64,000 bases of DNA, from contig NZ_QUEE01000015.1 of the NCBI RefSeq assembly GCF_003477885.1, forward strand, positions 76,232-140,231. The letters run 5' to 3'. Numbering within the stretch: position 1 is the stretch's first letter; each line of letters opens with the position of its first letter. A model generated the notes under the pieces. It was not told the DNA's origin and ran no database searches. It saw only the letters and a program-made list of their open reading frames with translations. Source of the DNA: Lachnotalea sp. AF33-28. GTDB taxonomy: Bacteria > Bacillota > Clostridia > Lachnospirales > Lachnospiraceae. Of the stretch, positions 15,571 through 24,496 are shown piece by piece. The position numbers and the translations under genes are program-made.

Positions 15571-17736
15571 TTACAGTTTCAAAATCAGCGTATCATATGG
15601 CTCTATGGTTTTTTCCACCCGCTGGCCTTCCACGGTCACCGCCGTCTTCTGCTGTTTATCGCTGTTGTTCATCATAACCAGCGTCTTTCCTGCAGGATAG
15701 TAAGCGCATTCCGTATACGCATTGTCCGTCAGGCATTCCTGCTTAAGATCCTCTCCGGCTCCGTACAGGATCAGATTCATCAGCATCCTCGTATTTTCCA
15801 GCGTATTCTGATAGGAAGCCAGATAGATGCCGGCGCCCTTTCCGAAACGGTTGGCTGTGATCACCGGCAGGCCTTCCGATTCCATCAAAACCTGCGCATT
15901 GCCATCCGTAAGGTAGATATGATCCTTGCCCTCTACCCCTGCGCCATCCGGCAGCAGACCGTCTACGGTTTCCACATCAAACGCCCATCTGCCATGGTTC
16001 ACACGGTCTCCCAGATCCTCATCCACGCCCAGCACATGCGCCATGCGGAATGTGGTATCGCAGCCTTCCACCGCAGACGGTTCGCCAACGCCCAGGAACA
16101 GGCCGCCGTTATATACCCATTCGGTCAGCAGGTCTACCAGCCCCGTATCCTTCCATACATCGCCGCCGCTCCAGGCACTGCCCATCCTGCCGGCATTGAT
16201 CACCACGTCAAACTCCGCCAGGCGTCCGTTCTTCACATCCTCAAAGTTGATAAAGGAAACATTCACCGGCAGTCCGGAAAGGCTCTCGTTGATATGGATC
16301 AAATCATGCATATAAGTCTCATGGAAATGGCCGGAAAGCGTCCACGGGCGCAGACCGCCCCAATAGTGGAGCACTGCAACCCTGGGCTTAACACTCACGG
16401 GATTTCCCTGCTTATGCAGCTCTTTTATCCTGCGGAACTCATCGGACACCTTCTCAATATAATCGCAGAAATCCGGAAAGCCCTCCACCAGATGCAGGTA
16501 GCCGCCCAGACCGATCCTGTCGATGGGCGCCCTCAATAATGCGCGGCGCACGCTGTTCCAGTATTTTTTCGCCTCCAGCGTAGGGTCGCCGCCTTCCATG
16601 AAGGTGGGACTACCGCCCAGGCCTACCGGGAACAGATACGGATGCAGGCGCAGCTCATGGGTCTTTACCTTCACTCCCGCGCACAGCCTGGCCTCATATC
16701 CTGAGAACACGCATTTGATCAGTCCGTCAAATCCAAATTCTGCAAATCTTTCATGATAGGGCTCCACGCCGACCCAGCTGTCATCGTAGAACACATAAGC
16801 CTGTTTGCCGTATCTGTGCACGATATCCACCAGCTTGCTGCCAAAGCCCACCACAAATTCATTCACGAACTCCATCCAGTCCCTCTTGTGGCCGTCCGCC
16901 GGCATGTGGGTTACGTGGTACTTGCCCTTGTTTACAAAATCTTCCGCCGTTAAGGAATATCCGTACTTATCGGCAAAGTTGTCCAGCGCTCTGGTGCTGA
17001 CGGTGAAATCATAGGAACCCCAGTCCGTAAACAGGCTGCGGTTTTTCTCGCTGTGTCCCCAGATCCATACGAAATTATAGAACATGGAGGTAAAGCGGAC
17101 TACCGTGGTCATCGGATGCTCCTTGCACCAGTTTTCCATCCACTCCAGCATGAACTGCTGTGTCTCCTCATAAACCGGGTCGATCTGCATCAGATGTTCT
17201 TTCTGCCAGTTGTTGGTGGTATGGTTGTACATGGAAATCTCTTCCCATATGCGGTATGCCAGAAAGCTCACCGTGTACTTATGCCATTTCACAGCGTTTG
17301 TCACTGTCACGGTCTGGCTGTCGGCACAGTAGCTCCAGGACGCGCGGTCCGCCTCTTCTCCGGTGGTCCGGTCATAGACCTGCCAGTATTTCATGGCCTC
17401 TGCCGTATCGTTTATCCGGAACTGCTCTTCAAAGAAATCGTCGAGCAGACGGAAGGAAACCTCTCCCTCCACGGCAACCTTGGGCTGCGTGATCAGAAAG
17501 GTCTGCTGCAGTTTGTCCGGGTTCTGCTTCGCCCATTCGTTGTGGTCACGGATAATGCAGATCGTAGAATAGATGCCGTAGCCCGCATTGAGTATCTCGT
17601 CGGACAGCGCGGTGCCGTCACTGTCACGGATCACATCCGCGCCCCATTTATCCGCCAGTTCCAATGTCAGCTTCTCATATCCGGATTCTCCGGGAAGGGT
17701 AAAGCTGCCTTTTGTCTTGTTCGTTGTCTCGCTCAT
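15571..17736 (-). CDS. GH112 phosphorylase, probable D-galactosyl-beta-1,4-L-rhamnose phosphorylase
   Basis: 721 residues starting at ATG 17736 after GGAGAGAGAAT. Length and sequence (RFTSMFYNFVWIWG, HVTHMPADGHKRDWMEFVN, YVFYDDSWVGVEPY, PVGLGGSPTFMEGGDPT) fit family GH112, intracellular phosphorylases that cleave beta-galactosides of GlcNAc/GalNAc or L-rhamnose, releasing galactose-1-phosphate. The next gene is a GH105 unsaturated rhamnogalacturonyl hydrolase and a CE12 esterase lies nearby, so the galactosyl-rhamnose specificity described in Clostridium phytofermentans is the better guess over lacto-N-biose phosphorylase. No signal peptide. Sugar import genes are absent from the window. Confidence 0.85.
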   Translation of the reverse strand: MSETTNKTKGSFTLPGESGYEKLTLELADKWGADVIRDSDGTALSDEILNAGYGIYSTICIIRDHNEWAKQNPDKLQQTFLITQPKVAVEGEVSFRLLDDFFEEQFRINDTAEAMKYWQVYDRTTGEEADRASWSYCADSQTVTVTNAVKWHKYTVSFLAYRIWEEISMYNHTTNNWQKEHLMQIDPVYEETQQFMLEWMENWCKEHPMTTVVRFTSMFYNFVWIWGHSEKNRSLFTDWGSYDFTVSTRALDNFADKYGYSLTAEDFVNKGKYHVTHMPADGHKRDWMEFVNEFVVGFGSKLVDIVHRYGKQAYVFYDDSWVGVEPYHERFAEFGFDGLIKCVFSGYEARLCAGVKVKTHELRLHPYLFPVGLGGSPTFMEGGDPTLEAKKYWNSVRRALLRAPIDRIGLGGYLHLVEGFPDFCDYIEKVSDEFRRIKELHKQGNPVSVKPRVAVLHYWGGLRPWTLSGHFHETYMHDLIHINESLSGLPVNVSFINFEDVKNGRLAEFDVVINAGRMGSAWSGGDVWKDTGLVDLLTEWVYNGGLFLGVGEPSAVEGCDTTFRMAHVLGVDEDLGDRVNHGRWAFDVETVDGLLPDGAGVEGKDHIYLTDGNAQVLMESEGLPVITANRFGKGAGIYLASYQNTLENTRMLMNLILYGAGEDLKQECLTDNAYTECAYYPAGKTLVMMNNSDKQQKTAVTVEGQRVEKTIEPYDTLILKL

Positions 17737-17818
17737 ATTCTCTCTCCATTCCTGCTATATCTTAAAATTCCTGTTATTCAAACATGCTCTATGCCGCATA
17801 AACTAGCTGCCGCACAGG

Positions 17819-18835
17819 TCAAAGGAGTTCGCTAAGGAAAGCCAGCGCCAGCCCCTGTCCCCATCCCTGTGTCCAGTCTCTGGAAATATCGCGGTATCCG
17901 TCGCGGTCCTTCATCACGGCCGTTCCCCCGGAGACATTCAGCACGCGGCCGTCGGGAGAAATATTATCGAGAATACCCTTTAATGACTTCTGTGCATATT
18001 TTGTATGCAGTGGGTTGCCGTTTACCAGCATGGCAGCGGCGATGCCGCAGCTTGCGGAAACCTCCTCATAGGATTCCTCATCATCCAGCAGTGTACGCCA
18101 CAGCCCGTCCTCAGTCTGCAGCTGCTTGAGCGCAGACAGCTGATCCCGAAGCGCGCAGTCAATATCCATAAACTGCGGGTAGAGATATGCCTGGGGCAGG
18201 CGTCTCTTCACCTGTGACATGGTATAGGCGGCCCAGGCGTTGGCCCTTCCCCAGTAAAAGCCGGACATATGGTCCTTATTGATGTTGTTGTAGCCGTGAT
18301 ACCACAGGCTGGTCGCAGGGTCCTGCAGATACTTGATATGCCAGTAGTACTGATTTAAAGCGTCATCGATGATCTCCTTATCCTGCAGCTTCACACCGAC
18401 TCTAAGCAGGAAAAAAGCGGCCATGAACAGGGTATCGGCCCAGGCCTGCTCCGGAAAATCATTCTTTACGGATACCGTATGCTGAAGCACATGATCTCCG
18501 AATCTAAGCGCGCTGTTTCTTATGTAATCCACTTTGCTCAAAGCAACATTCCAGTATTTCTCGTCGCCTGTGGCTTCGTACAAAGTGATCAGGCAGTGGC
18601 CCATGGCGCATGTATTGACAGTCCAGGCCGGCAGCCCCAGCTCCATGTACTCATCCACACGTTCCTGCAGAAGCTTTATATACTCTTCTTTTTTTGTCTT
18701 TTCGTAGGCCTCGCAGATGCCATAGTAAGCGACTCCGCACGGCCAGTCCCAAGTGAGGTCCATCGCCATGGTTTTCTTAACAACACTGTCAATCGCATTT
18801 AAAACAGTTTCCTTATCATATTCCACTTTTATCAT
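17819..18835 (-). CDS. GH105 unsaturated rhamnogalacturonyl hydrolase
   Basis: 338 residues from ATG at 18835, which has AAAGGAGA six bases upstream; a longer frame to 18886 runs through a repeat and lacks a ribosome site. The protein is an (alpha/alpha)6-barrel of the YteR/YesR type. EQAWADTLFMAAFFLLRVG carries the catalytic Asp position, and GFYWGRANAWAAYTM and DWTQGWGQGLALAFL are family hallmarks. GH105 removes the 4,5-unsaturated galacturonate left by rhamnogalacturonan lyases. It lacks a signal peptide, so it acts on imported oligosaccharides. It is 82 bases upstream of the GH112 gene and probably in one transcript. Confidence 0.9.
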   Translation of the reverse strand: MIKVEYDKETVLNAIDSVVKKTMAMDLTWDWPCGVAYYGICEAYEKTKKEEYIKLLQERVDEYMELGLPAWTVNTCAMGHCLITLYEATGDEKYWNVALSKVDYIRNSALRFGDHVLQHTVSVKNDFPEQAWADTLFMAAFFLLRVGVKLQDKEIIDDALNQYYWHIKYLQDPATSLWYHGYNNINKDHMSGFYWGRANAWAAYTMSQVKRRLPQAYLYPQFMDIDCALRDQLSALKQLQTEDGLWRTLLDDEESYEEVSASCGIAAAMLVNGNPLHTKYAQKSLKGILDNISPDGRVLNVSGGTAVMKDRDGYRDISRDWTQGWGQGLALAFLSELL

Positions 18836-18853
18836 TTCAGATCTCCTTTCACT

Positions 18854-18896
18854 GTCACCGGCCACAGGCTGATGACCTGCGCACACTTTAAGCGGC
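18854..18896 (-). repeat. two-hairpin 5'-leader repeat, copy A2
   Basis: GTCACCGGCC-ACA-GGCTGATGAC then a degraded second hairpin (GCACACTTTAAGCGGCG). It ends 19 bases before the GH105 start and directly abuts the ribosome binding site. The rest of the 18836-19110 interval contains AT-rich promoter-like sequence for the minus strand (TTGATT with TTATAT/TATATA near 18950-18925) but no other gene. Confidence 0.65.
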
Positions 18897-19110
18897 GTTT
18901 TATTAAGCTCTCATTGATATCATTTTATATAATACATAGAGCAAAATCTAATCAATATTGCTTCAAAACTGCGCAGTTTCGACCACTTATATTTACCGTT
19001 TTTATTTATTTCATGTCTGTCACCCGGGGTTTTTGCTGTTTATGTCAATAATGTGCGGTGCATTCCATACATTTTATACAATTTTGTCTTTCTTTGCCCG
19101 CATATTTCGG

Positions 19111-19139
19111 TTGAAATTCGTCTTAACATCCAGTATAAT
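19111..19139 (+). promoter_or_regulatory. promoter of araC-type regulator gene
   Basis: TTGAAA at 19111-19116 and TATAAT at 19134-19139 with the optimal 17-base spacer. Leader length to the regulator ATG is about 100 bases. Confidence 0.8.
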
Positions 19140-19245
19140 TCAACATAGCGGCGCCTGGGCGCGGCCGCTTTTCGCCGCCTGTAGTTCAAAGCCGGAAGCT
19201 GTGAAGATACTGTTCAGTTACGGCCGTCTATGAAGGATGTAGCTT

Positions 19246-20181
19246 ATGTCAAAGAAAAAAACCGTGATCGAATACCGGCAGTACGATTTGTCGCCGGATT
19301 TTCCGGTCCTGCTGCTCACCGGCAGCCGCTGGCGCATCTCCGATAAAGTGAGCGAGCATCTGCACTTTCACAACTGCCTGGAGATAGGGATCTGCCATGC
19401 GGACAGCGGGACGATGATATTTGAGGGAGTCTCCATGCCGTTTGGCGCCGGAGACGTTACCTGTGTCCCAAGGCATGTGACCCATACCACTTACAGTTCC
19501 CCAGGTATGGGAAGCCTCTGGTCCTATCTGTTCATCGATCCCTGCGAGCTGTTTCAGGATATGTTCCAGGATTCGGCCTCGGAGCTGGATATTCCGTTTT
19601 CCTCCCCGCATAACTTCTGTCATATCATGAGCCAGGCGGATTATCCGCAGATTTATTTTCTGGCCACTTCCGTAGAGCGTGAAATGAAGTGCCGCAAGGC
19701 CAACTACCAGACCTGCGTGAAGGGACTTTTGATGGCGCTGTGCATCGAACTTAGGAGGATCCAGAAGCAGGAGCAGGACGCGGCCGATCTGGCCCTGACC
19801 CCCTCCGGACGGCTGATGATCTCCCCCGCCCTGGACTACATACACCAGAATTATATGCAGCAGTTCTCCATTGAGGAGCTTGCCGACCTGTGCCATATCA
19901 GCGTCACCCATTTCCGGCGCATGTTCCACGACATTATGGGCACATCGCCTCTGGACTTCATCAACAGCACCCGGATCGAAAAAGCCTGTACGCTGTTAAA
20001 GAGCACTGAAAAATCCATCCTATCCATATCGGAGCAGGTGGGCTATCATTCCATATCCAGCTTTAACCGCTACTTCATCAAGGTGATGGGGGTATCCCCC
20101 CGGGCATACCGCAACAGCGGGCCCGCCTCCGCAGACGGCACCACACGGCAGGCCATACTGGAGTACAGCGGCTGGAAGTGA
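19246..20181 (+). CDS. AraC family transcriptional regulator
   Basis: 311 residues, ATG at 19246 with GAAGGATG upstream. The N-terminal half is a cupin-like sensing domain (HLHFHNCLEIGICHADSGTM and PFGAGDVTCVPRHVTHTTYS). The C-terminal 100 residues hold two helix-turn-helix motifs (FSIEELADLCHISVTHFRRMFHDIMG and ILSISEQVGYHSISSFNRYFIKVMGVSP), the classic AraC/XylS DNA-binding block. It is divergent from GH105-GH112 and directly precedes the CE12 esterase, so it probably activates both arms in response to a rhamnogalacturonan-derived sugar. The effector is not readable from sequence. Confidence 0.93.
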   Translation: MSKKKTVIEYRQYDLSPDFPVLLLTGSRWRISDKVSEHLHFHNCLEIGICHADSGTMIFEGVSMPFGAGDVTCVPRHVTHTTYSSPGMGSLWSYLFIDPCELFQDMFQDSASELDIPFSSPHNFCHIMSQADYPQIYFLATSVEREMKCRKANYQTCVKGLLMALCIELRRIQKQEQDAADLALTPSGRLMISPALDYIHQNYMQQFSIEELADLCHISVTHFRRMFHDIMGTSPLDFINSTRIEKACTLLKSTEKSILSISEQVGYHSISSFNRYFIKVMGVSPRAYRNSGPASADGTTRQAILEYSGWK

Positions 20182-20219
20182 TTCAAAAGGAAAAAACACA
20201 AAATCAGAAAGGATCTGTC

Positions 20220-21962
20220 ATGTATCAGCAGACTTATTATTTCAACAGGAATTCGGATGCCGAAGGCATCTTTGTAACCGCAGACAGTCTTTATACGAAG
20301 GAAGCGGGGTACGGATTTGTCACGGAAAAGAACAGGGATGAGAACAGGGATCTGCAAATCCCCGAGATCAACAGCGGATTTGATATCTGGAGCTGGTATA
20401 AGGGACGGCAGCTGTCACAGCTTACGGCAGATGAGTACGGCTGCCGTATAGACAGCGCCGGGAAAGCGGTTCCGCTGATCTTTAAAGCGGATGTCCCTGC
20501 CTGCGGCAACTACAGGGTGACCCTACATATTAACGGAGGCGCAGAAGGGATACATGACCTCACCGTTTTTACGCAGCGCAGGCGTCTGACAAAAAAGGAG
20601 GCGCAGATCGCTCCCGGAGAGGATTTCACTTTTTCCTGCAATGTCAACGTAACGGATATCATTCCCAGGGGCATGCTGGAAAGAGTCGGCTGCAGGTCTG
20701 TTGATATCGCAGTCCTGGCGGATATCTCCCGGCTGACCGGCCTGACCATAGAAGAAGCGGACGTGCCCACGATCTATATCGCGGGGGATTCCACCGTAAC
20801 CGACCAGACGGGAAGCTATCCCTACAATCCGTTTCACTGCTACAGCGGCTGGGGGCAGTGCTTTCCTGCCTATATTAACTGTAAAGCGGCCGTATCCAAC
20901 CATGCGCATTCGGGCCTGACGACCGAGAGTTTCCGAAAGGAAGGGCATTATGCCATCGTGCAGGAGGCTTTAAAGCCCGGCGATTATTACTTCATGCAGT
21001 TCGCCCACAACGACCAGAAGCTGGCCCATCTGACGGCCGCAGGAGGATACCGCAGCAACCTGATCCGCTATATCGATGAAGTACGCGAAAAAGGCGCCGT
21101 TCCGGTAATTGTTACCCCCCTATGCCGCAATACCTGGAAGGGCAGCGAAGGCGCCTACAACGATCTGCTGGCGGAGTACGCCGCCGAATGCAGAAAGGTG
21201 GGGCAGGAATACGGCGTCCCTGTCCTAGACCTGCATAAGCGGAGCATGGATCTGATCACAGGGCTGGGCCTGGAATCTGCCAAACGTTATTTTTATCCCG
21301 GAGATTATACGCATACCAACGATTACGGCGCATGGTTCATGGCGCGCTGTGTCGCGGAAGAATGCGCGGCTGTACAGGAGCTTTCCGCCTTTTTGTCGCT
21401 TTCGGCTCCTGCATGGGAACCGGAAGGGGATGTGCCGCCCATCGCGCCGCCCGCCGATGCGGACCCGCTCGCCGGCGATCCGGGCCCTGCCGTACCGGAA
21501 GAGTTTACGCACGCGGCTGATCCCAAGGCTCCTGCTCTGCGCGCGGATATGCTCAATCTGGTGATGAAAGCTTCCGGTTACTTCCCGGCCAATGTCTACA
21601 ATGACCGGTTTACGGATGTGGTAGGACACGAGTGGTATGCCGGCGTGGTGGAGTGCTGCTGGTCCAACGGTATCGTTGATCCGGCGCTGGTGGATACCTG
21701 CTTCTATCCCGGCAGGCAGGTTACCTTTGAGGAGCTTCTCTCCTACTGTGTCAATGCCTATAAAAACCGTAAAACACTGCCGGATGCCAAAGCCGGAAAC
21801 AGCGTGCCGGAGGATGGACGGCTCTCGGCATGGGCGCGCCCTTATTACGAAGCAGCGTCACGCATTGGTCTTACCGTAAATGGCCTCATGCCCAGCCAGG
21901 AGCTGACCTGCGGCGAGGCACAGCCGGTCCTGCTGTCGCTGTATAAAGCGCTTCATATATAA
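20220..21962 (+). CDS. CE12 rhamnogalacturonan acetylesterase-like SGNH hydrolase with SLH-like C-terminus
   Basis: 580 residues from ATG at 20220, seven bases after AAAGGA. Residues about 1-175 form a beta-sandwich carbohydrate-binding-like region, followed by an SGNH hydrolase with IYIAGDSTVTD (nucleophile Ser), MQFAHNDQK (Asn block) and the DYTHTNDYGA Asp/His pair, as in YesT/RgaE esterases. A Pro/Ala-rich linker leads to about 150 residues resembling S-layer homology repeats (FTDVVGHEWYAGVVECCWSNGIV). There is no signal peptide, which is odd for an SLH-bearing protein. It is 38 bases after the araC-type gene and probably cotranscribed. Confidence 0.82.
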   Translation: MYQQTYYFNRNSDAEGIFVTADSLYTKEAGYGFVTEKNRDENRDLQIPEINSGFDIWSWYKGRQLSQLTADEYGCRIDSAGKAVPLIFKADVPACGNYRVTLHINGGAEGIHDLTVFTQRRRLTKKEAQIAPGEDFTFSCNVNVTDIIPRGMLERVGCRSVDIAVLADISRLTGLTIEEADVPTIYIAGDSTVTDQTGSYPYNPFHCYSGWGQCFPAYINCKAAVSNHAHSGLTTESFRKEGHYAIVQEALKPGDYYFMQFAHNDQKLAHLTAAGGYRSNLIRYIDEVREKGAVPVIVTPLCRNTWKGSEGAYNDLLAEYAAECRKVGQEYGVPVLDLHKRSMDLITGLGLESAKRYFYPGDYTHTNDYGAWFMARCVAEECAAVQELSAFLSLSAPAWEPEGDVPPIAPPADADPLAGDPGPAVPEEFTHAADPKAPALRADMLNLVMKASGYFPANVYNDRFTDVVGHEWYAGVVECCWSNGIVDPALVDTCFYPGRQVTFEELLSYCVNAYKNRKTLPDAKAGNSVPEDGRLSAWARPYYEAASRIGLTVNGLMPSQELTCGEAQPVLLSLYKALHI

Positions 21963-22012
21963 AACGAAGGGATCGCGCGGCAATGTGATGTGCCGCGCCA
22001 AAAAGAGCGAGG

Positions 22013-22927
22013 ATGGACAGAACAATCTACTACTGTATAACACAAGCCGAAAACGGCCTTAGGACGGAGCAGTACCTGCGCCGTCTCCGCTATTCGGCGG
22101 AAAGCGTAAAGCAGCTGAAAAAGGAGCCGGAATGTATTCTGGTCAATCAAACGCCCTTCCGGATGAACCGGCGGCTCAAAGAGGGGGACGTTCTTACCGT
22201 CCGCGTCATAGACCCCGCTGTTTCCGGTCATGTTGCGGCCGTACAGCTGCCTTTGGATATTGTCTATGAAGACGAAGATATCCTTGTGATTCATAAACCG
22301 GCGGGCATGCCGGTCCATCCGTCGAAAACCAACACCGACAACACGCTGGCCAACGCTCTGGCATGGTATTACAAGGCGCAGGGGAAGCCCTTCTGTTTTC
22401 GCTGTGCAGGCCGGCTGGACCGCGATACATCCGGCTTAATCCTCGTCGCCAAACACTTTGTCAGCTCCGGAATCCTTTCTTCCATGGCGGCCCGACGCGA
22501 AATTCGAAGGGATTACCTCGCCATTTCCCGGGGGCATATAAGCCCCCGGGAGGGTACCATCTGCGCGCCGCTGTCGCGCAGACCGGGCCCCGGCATCCTG
22601 CGCATTGTAGATTTTGAGCATGGTGAATCGGCCGTCACCCATTACCGGGTCCTCTCTGAAAAGAACGGGCACAGCCTGATCCTGGTCACATTGGAAACAG
22701 GCCGCACTCATCAGATACGCATCCATATGAAACATCTCGGATTCCCCCTGTCCGGCGACTACCTCTACAATCCCGATATGGAATACATCTCCCGCCAGGC
22801 TCTGCACTCGTACCGGCTCACCTTCACCCATCCCGTTACCGGCGCCAATATGGTCTTTACCGCCCCGCTGCCTGAAGACATGCTCCGGATACTGTCTCCT
22901 GACATATTGCGCTTTTCAATTTCATAA
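22013..22927 (+). CDS. RluA family pseudouridine synthase
   Basis: 304 residues from ATG at 22013; the ribosome site (GAGCGAGG) is close to the start and weak. An S4-like N-terminal RNA-binding segment (LRRLRYSAESVKQLKKEPECILVNQTPF) is followed by the synthase domain with DIVYEDEDILVIHKPAGMPVHPS, the catalytic GRLDRDTSG and ETGRTHQIRIHM. These enzymes isomerise uridine in 23S rRNA or tRNA. Which position is modified cannot be told, since clostridia carry several paralogues of the RluD/YjbO type. It stands between the esterase and metF and has no operonic link that I can show. Confidence 0.92.
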   Translation: MDRTIYYCITQAENGLRTEQYLRRLRYSAESVKQLKKEPECILVNQTPFRMNRRLKEGDVLTVRVIDPAVSGHVAAVQLPLDIVYEDEDILVIHKPAGMPVHPSKTNTDNTLANALAWYYKAQGKPFCFRCAGRLDRDTSGLILVAKHFVSSGILSSMAARREIRRDYLAISRGHISPREGTICAPLSRRPGPGILRIVDFEHGESAVTHYRVLSEKNGHSLILVTLETGRTHQIRIHMKHLGFPLSGDYLYNPDMEYISRQALHSYRLTFTHPVTGANMVFTAPLPEDMLRILSPDILRFSIS

Positions 22928-22989
22928 AATCCCGCTATAATAGGAAACATAACTTTATTGAAACATTCTCACAGAAAAGAGGAATACAT

Positions 22990-23865
22990 TTGAAAATACG
23001 AGATTTAATGAAACAGAAAGAGATCACCTTATCCTTTGAGGTGTTTCCTCCCAAGACCGCAGATAAATACGCCTCCGTGGAAAAAGCCGTCACCGAGATC
23101 GCCCGGCTGTCCCCGGATTTTATGAGCGTTACCTACGGCGCGGGTGGAGGCACCAGCCGCCATACCGTCGATATCGCCTCTGCAATCCACAGAGACTGCG
23201 GTGTGCCCACGCTGGCCCATCTCACCTGCGTGTCTTCCACACGGGAAAATATCCGCCAGATGCTGGATACTTTAAAGGCAAACGGCATTGATAACATTCT
23301 GGCACTGCGCGGGGACATCCCGAAAGATTCCGATTTTCCCATGCCCCATCATTATCACTATGCGTCCGAACTGATACAGGATATCCGGTCTTATGGGGAT
23401 TTCTGCATCGGCGCCGCCTGTTATCCGGAAGGACATGTGGAATCCGCCAACAAAAAGGAAGACCTGCTGCATCTGAAGGAAAAGGTGGATCAGGGCTGCG
23501 ATTTTCTGACCACGCAGATGTTCTTTGACAACAACATACTGTATAATTTTCTGTACCGCATCCGTGAGATCGGCATTACCGTGCCGGTATGCGCAGGCAT
23601 CATGCCCGTAACAAACGGCAGGCAGATCGCCAGGATCTGTCAGCTGTCCGGCACCTATCTGCCGGCGCGCTTTAAAGCGGTCGTGGACCGGTTCGGAGAT
23701 AATCCCGCGGCCATGAAGCAGGCCGGCATCGCCTATGCGACCGATCAGATCATCGATCTGATTGCCAACGGTGTGAACAACATCCATGTATATTCTATGA
23801 ACAAACCTGAGGTTGCCGCTAAAATCATGGAAAATCTGGGAGCTATCTATGAATCTCAATTATAA
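22990..23865 (+). CDS. metF: 5,10-methylenetetrahydrofolate reductase
   Basis: 291 residues with a TTG start at 22990, six to seven bases after AGAGGA; this yields the usual opening KIRDLMKQKEITLSFEVFPPKT, while the first ATG (23011) would cut into it. The FAD-dependent TIM barrel is intact, with SFEVFPPK, the ADLxxVTYGAGG-like FMSVTYGAGGGTSRHT, ALRGDIP and FLTTQMFFDN. The enzyme makes 5-methyl-THF for methionine synthesis and, in acetogens, for the Wood-Ljungdahl branch. It overlaps the next gene by 17 bases and forms a three-gene operon with the methionine synthase genes. Confidence 0.95.
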   Translation: MKIRDLMKQKEITLSFEVFPPKTADKYASVEKAVTEIARLSPDFMSVTYGAGGGTSRHTVDIASAIHRDCGVPTLAHLTCVSSTRENIRQMLDTLKANGIDNILALRGDIPKDSDFPMPHHYHYASELIQDIRSYGDFCIGAACYPEGHVESANKKEDLLHLKEKVDQGCDFLTTQMFFDNNILYNFLYRIREIGITVPVCAGIMPVTNGRQIARICQLSGTYLPARFKAVVDRFGDNPAAMKQAGIAYATDQIIDLIANGVNNIHVYSMNKPEVAAKIMENLGAIYESQL

Positions 23866-24496
23866 AGAAACCATACGTTATCTCGGATACGGAAAGCAGG
23901 AGCCGGACGCCGCCATACGCGCGCTCATCGAGGGCTGCTGGCTGGAACTGGACGCCTCGTTAAGCCCGAAATGTACCTGGGACGTCTACAGGCTGCAGCA
24001 CAAAGAGGAGAACCGGCTGTGCTTTGCAGGCATGGAGGTCACCAGCAAAAGCCTGAATAAAAACCTGGCCGGATGCGGCTTCATTCTCCTGTTTGCGGCC
24101 ACGCTGGGCCCAAGGGTGGATCTGCTGATCGGGAAATACACCCGCCTTCAGATGAGCAGGGCGGTCGTCCTGCAGGCTGCCGCCGCGGCCGCCATCGAGG
24201 ATTACTGCAACGGGATCAATACAAAGCTTAAAAGCGTCATGGCGGAAAAAGGGCTTTATTTAAGGCCCCGGTTCAGCCCCGGATACGGTGATTTCGACCT
24301 GGCCCATCAGAGACAGCTGATCACCGTGCTGGATACTCCTAAGAAAATCGGATTAACCCTGACCGACAGCCTGATCATGGCCCCGGCAAAATCCGTCACA
24401 GCCGTCATCGGACTAAGCGAATACGATACCCGCTGCCATCTGTCCGGCTGTGAGGCATGCGGTAAAACAGATTGTGAATTCAGGAGGTTTTCATGA
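23849..24496 (+). CDS. stand-alone methionine synthase activation-domain protein
   Basis: 215 residues from ATG at 23849, GGGAG upstream, starting inside the metF reading frame. The sequence resembles the MetH reactivation (AdoMet-binding) domain: LRPRFSPGYGDFDLAHQRQLITVLDT contains the RxxPGYG-type AdoMet motif, and the C-terminal SGCEACGKTDCEFR is a cysteine cluster typical of clostridial stand-alone versions. It should reductively methylate inactive cob(II)alamin on the shortened MetH encoded next. Its stop overlaps the metH start as ATGA, so one-to-one coupling is likely. Confidence 0.88.
   Translation: MNLNYKETIRYLGYGKQEPDAAIRALIEGCWLELDASLSPKCTWDVYRLQHKEENRLCFAGMEVTSKSLNKNLAGCGFILLFAATLGPRVDLLIGKYTRLQMSRAVVLQAAAAAAIEDYCNGINTKLKSVMAEKGLYLRPRFSPGYGDFDLAHQRQLITVLDTPKKIGLTLTDSLIMAPAKSVTAVIGLSEYDTRCHLSGCEACGKTDCEFRRFS

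Noticed and set aside
22936..22989. Riboswitch (SAM or cobalamin) upstream of metF
   Set aside because: The gap is only about 60 bases and shows none of the conserved core elements.
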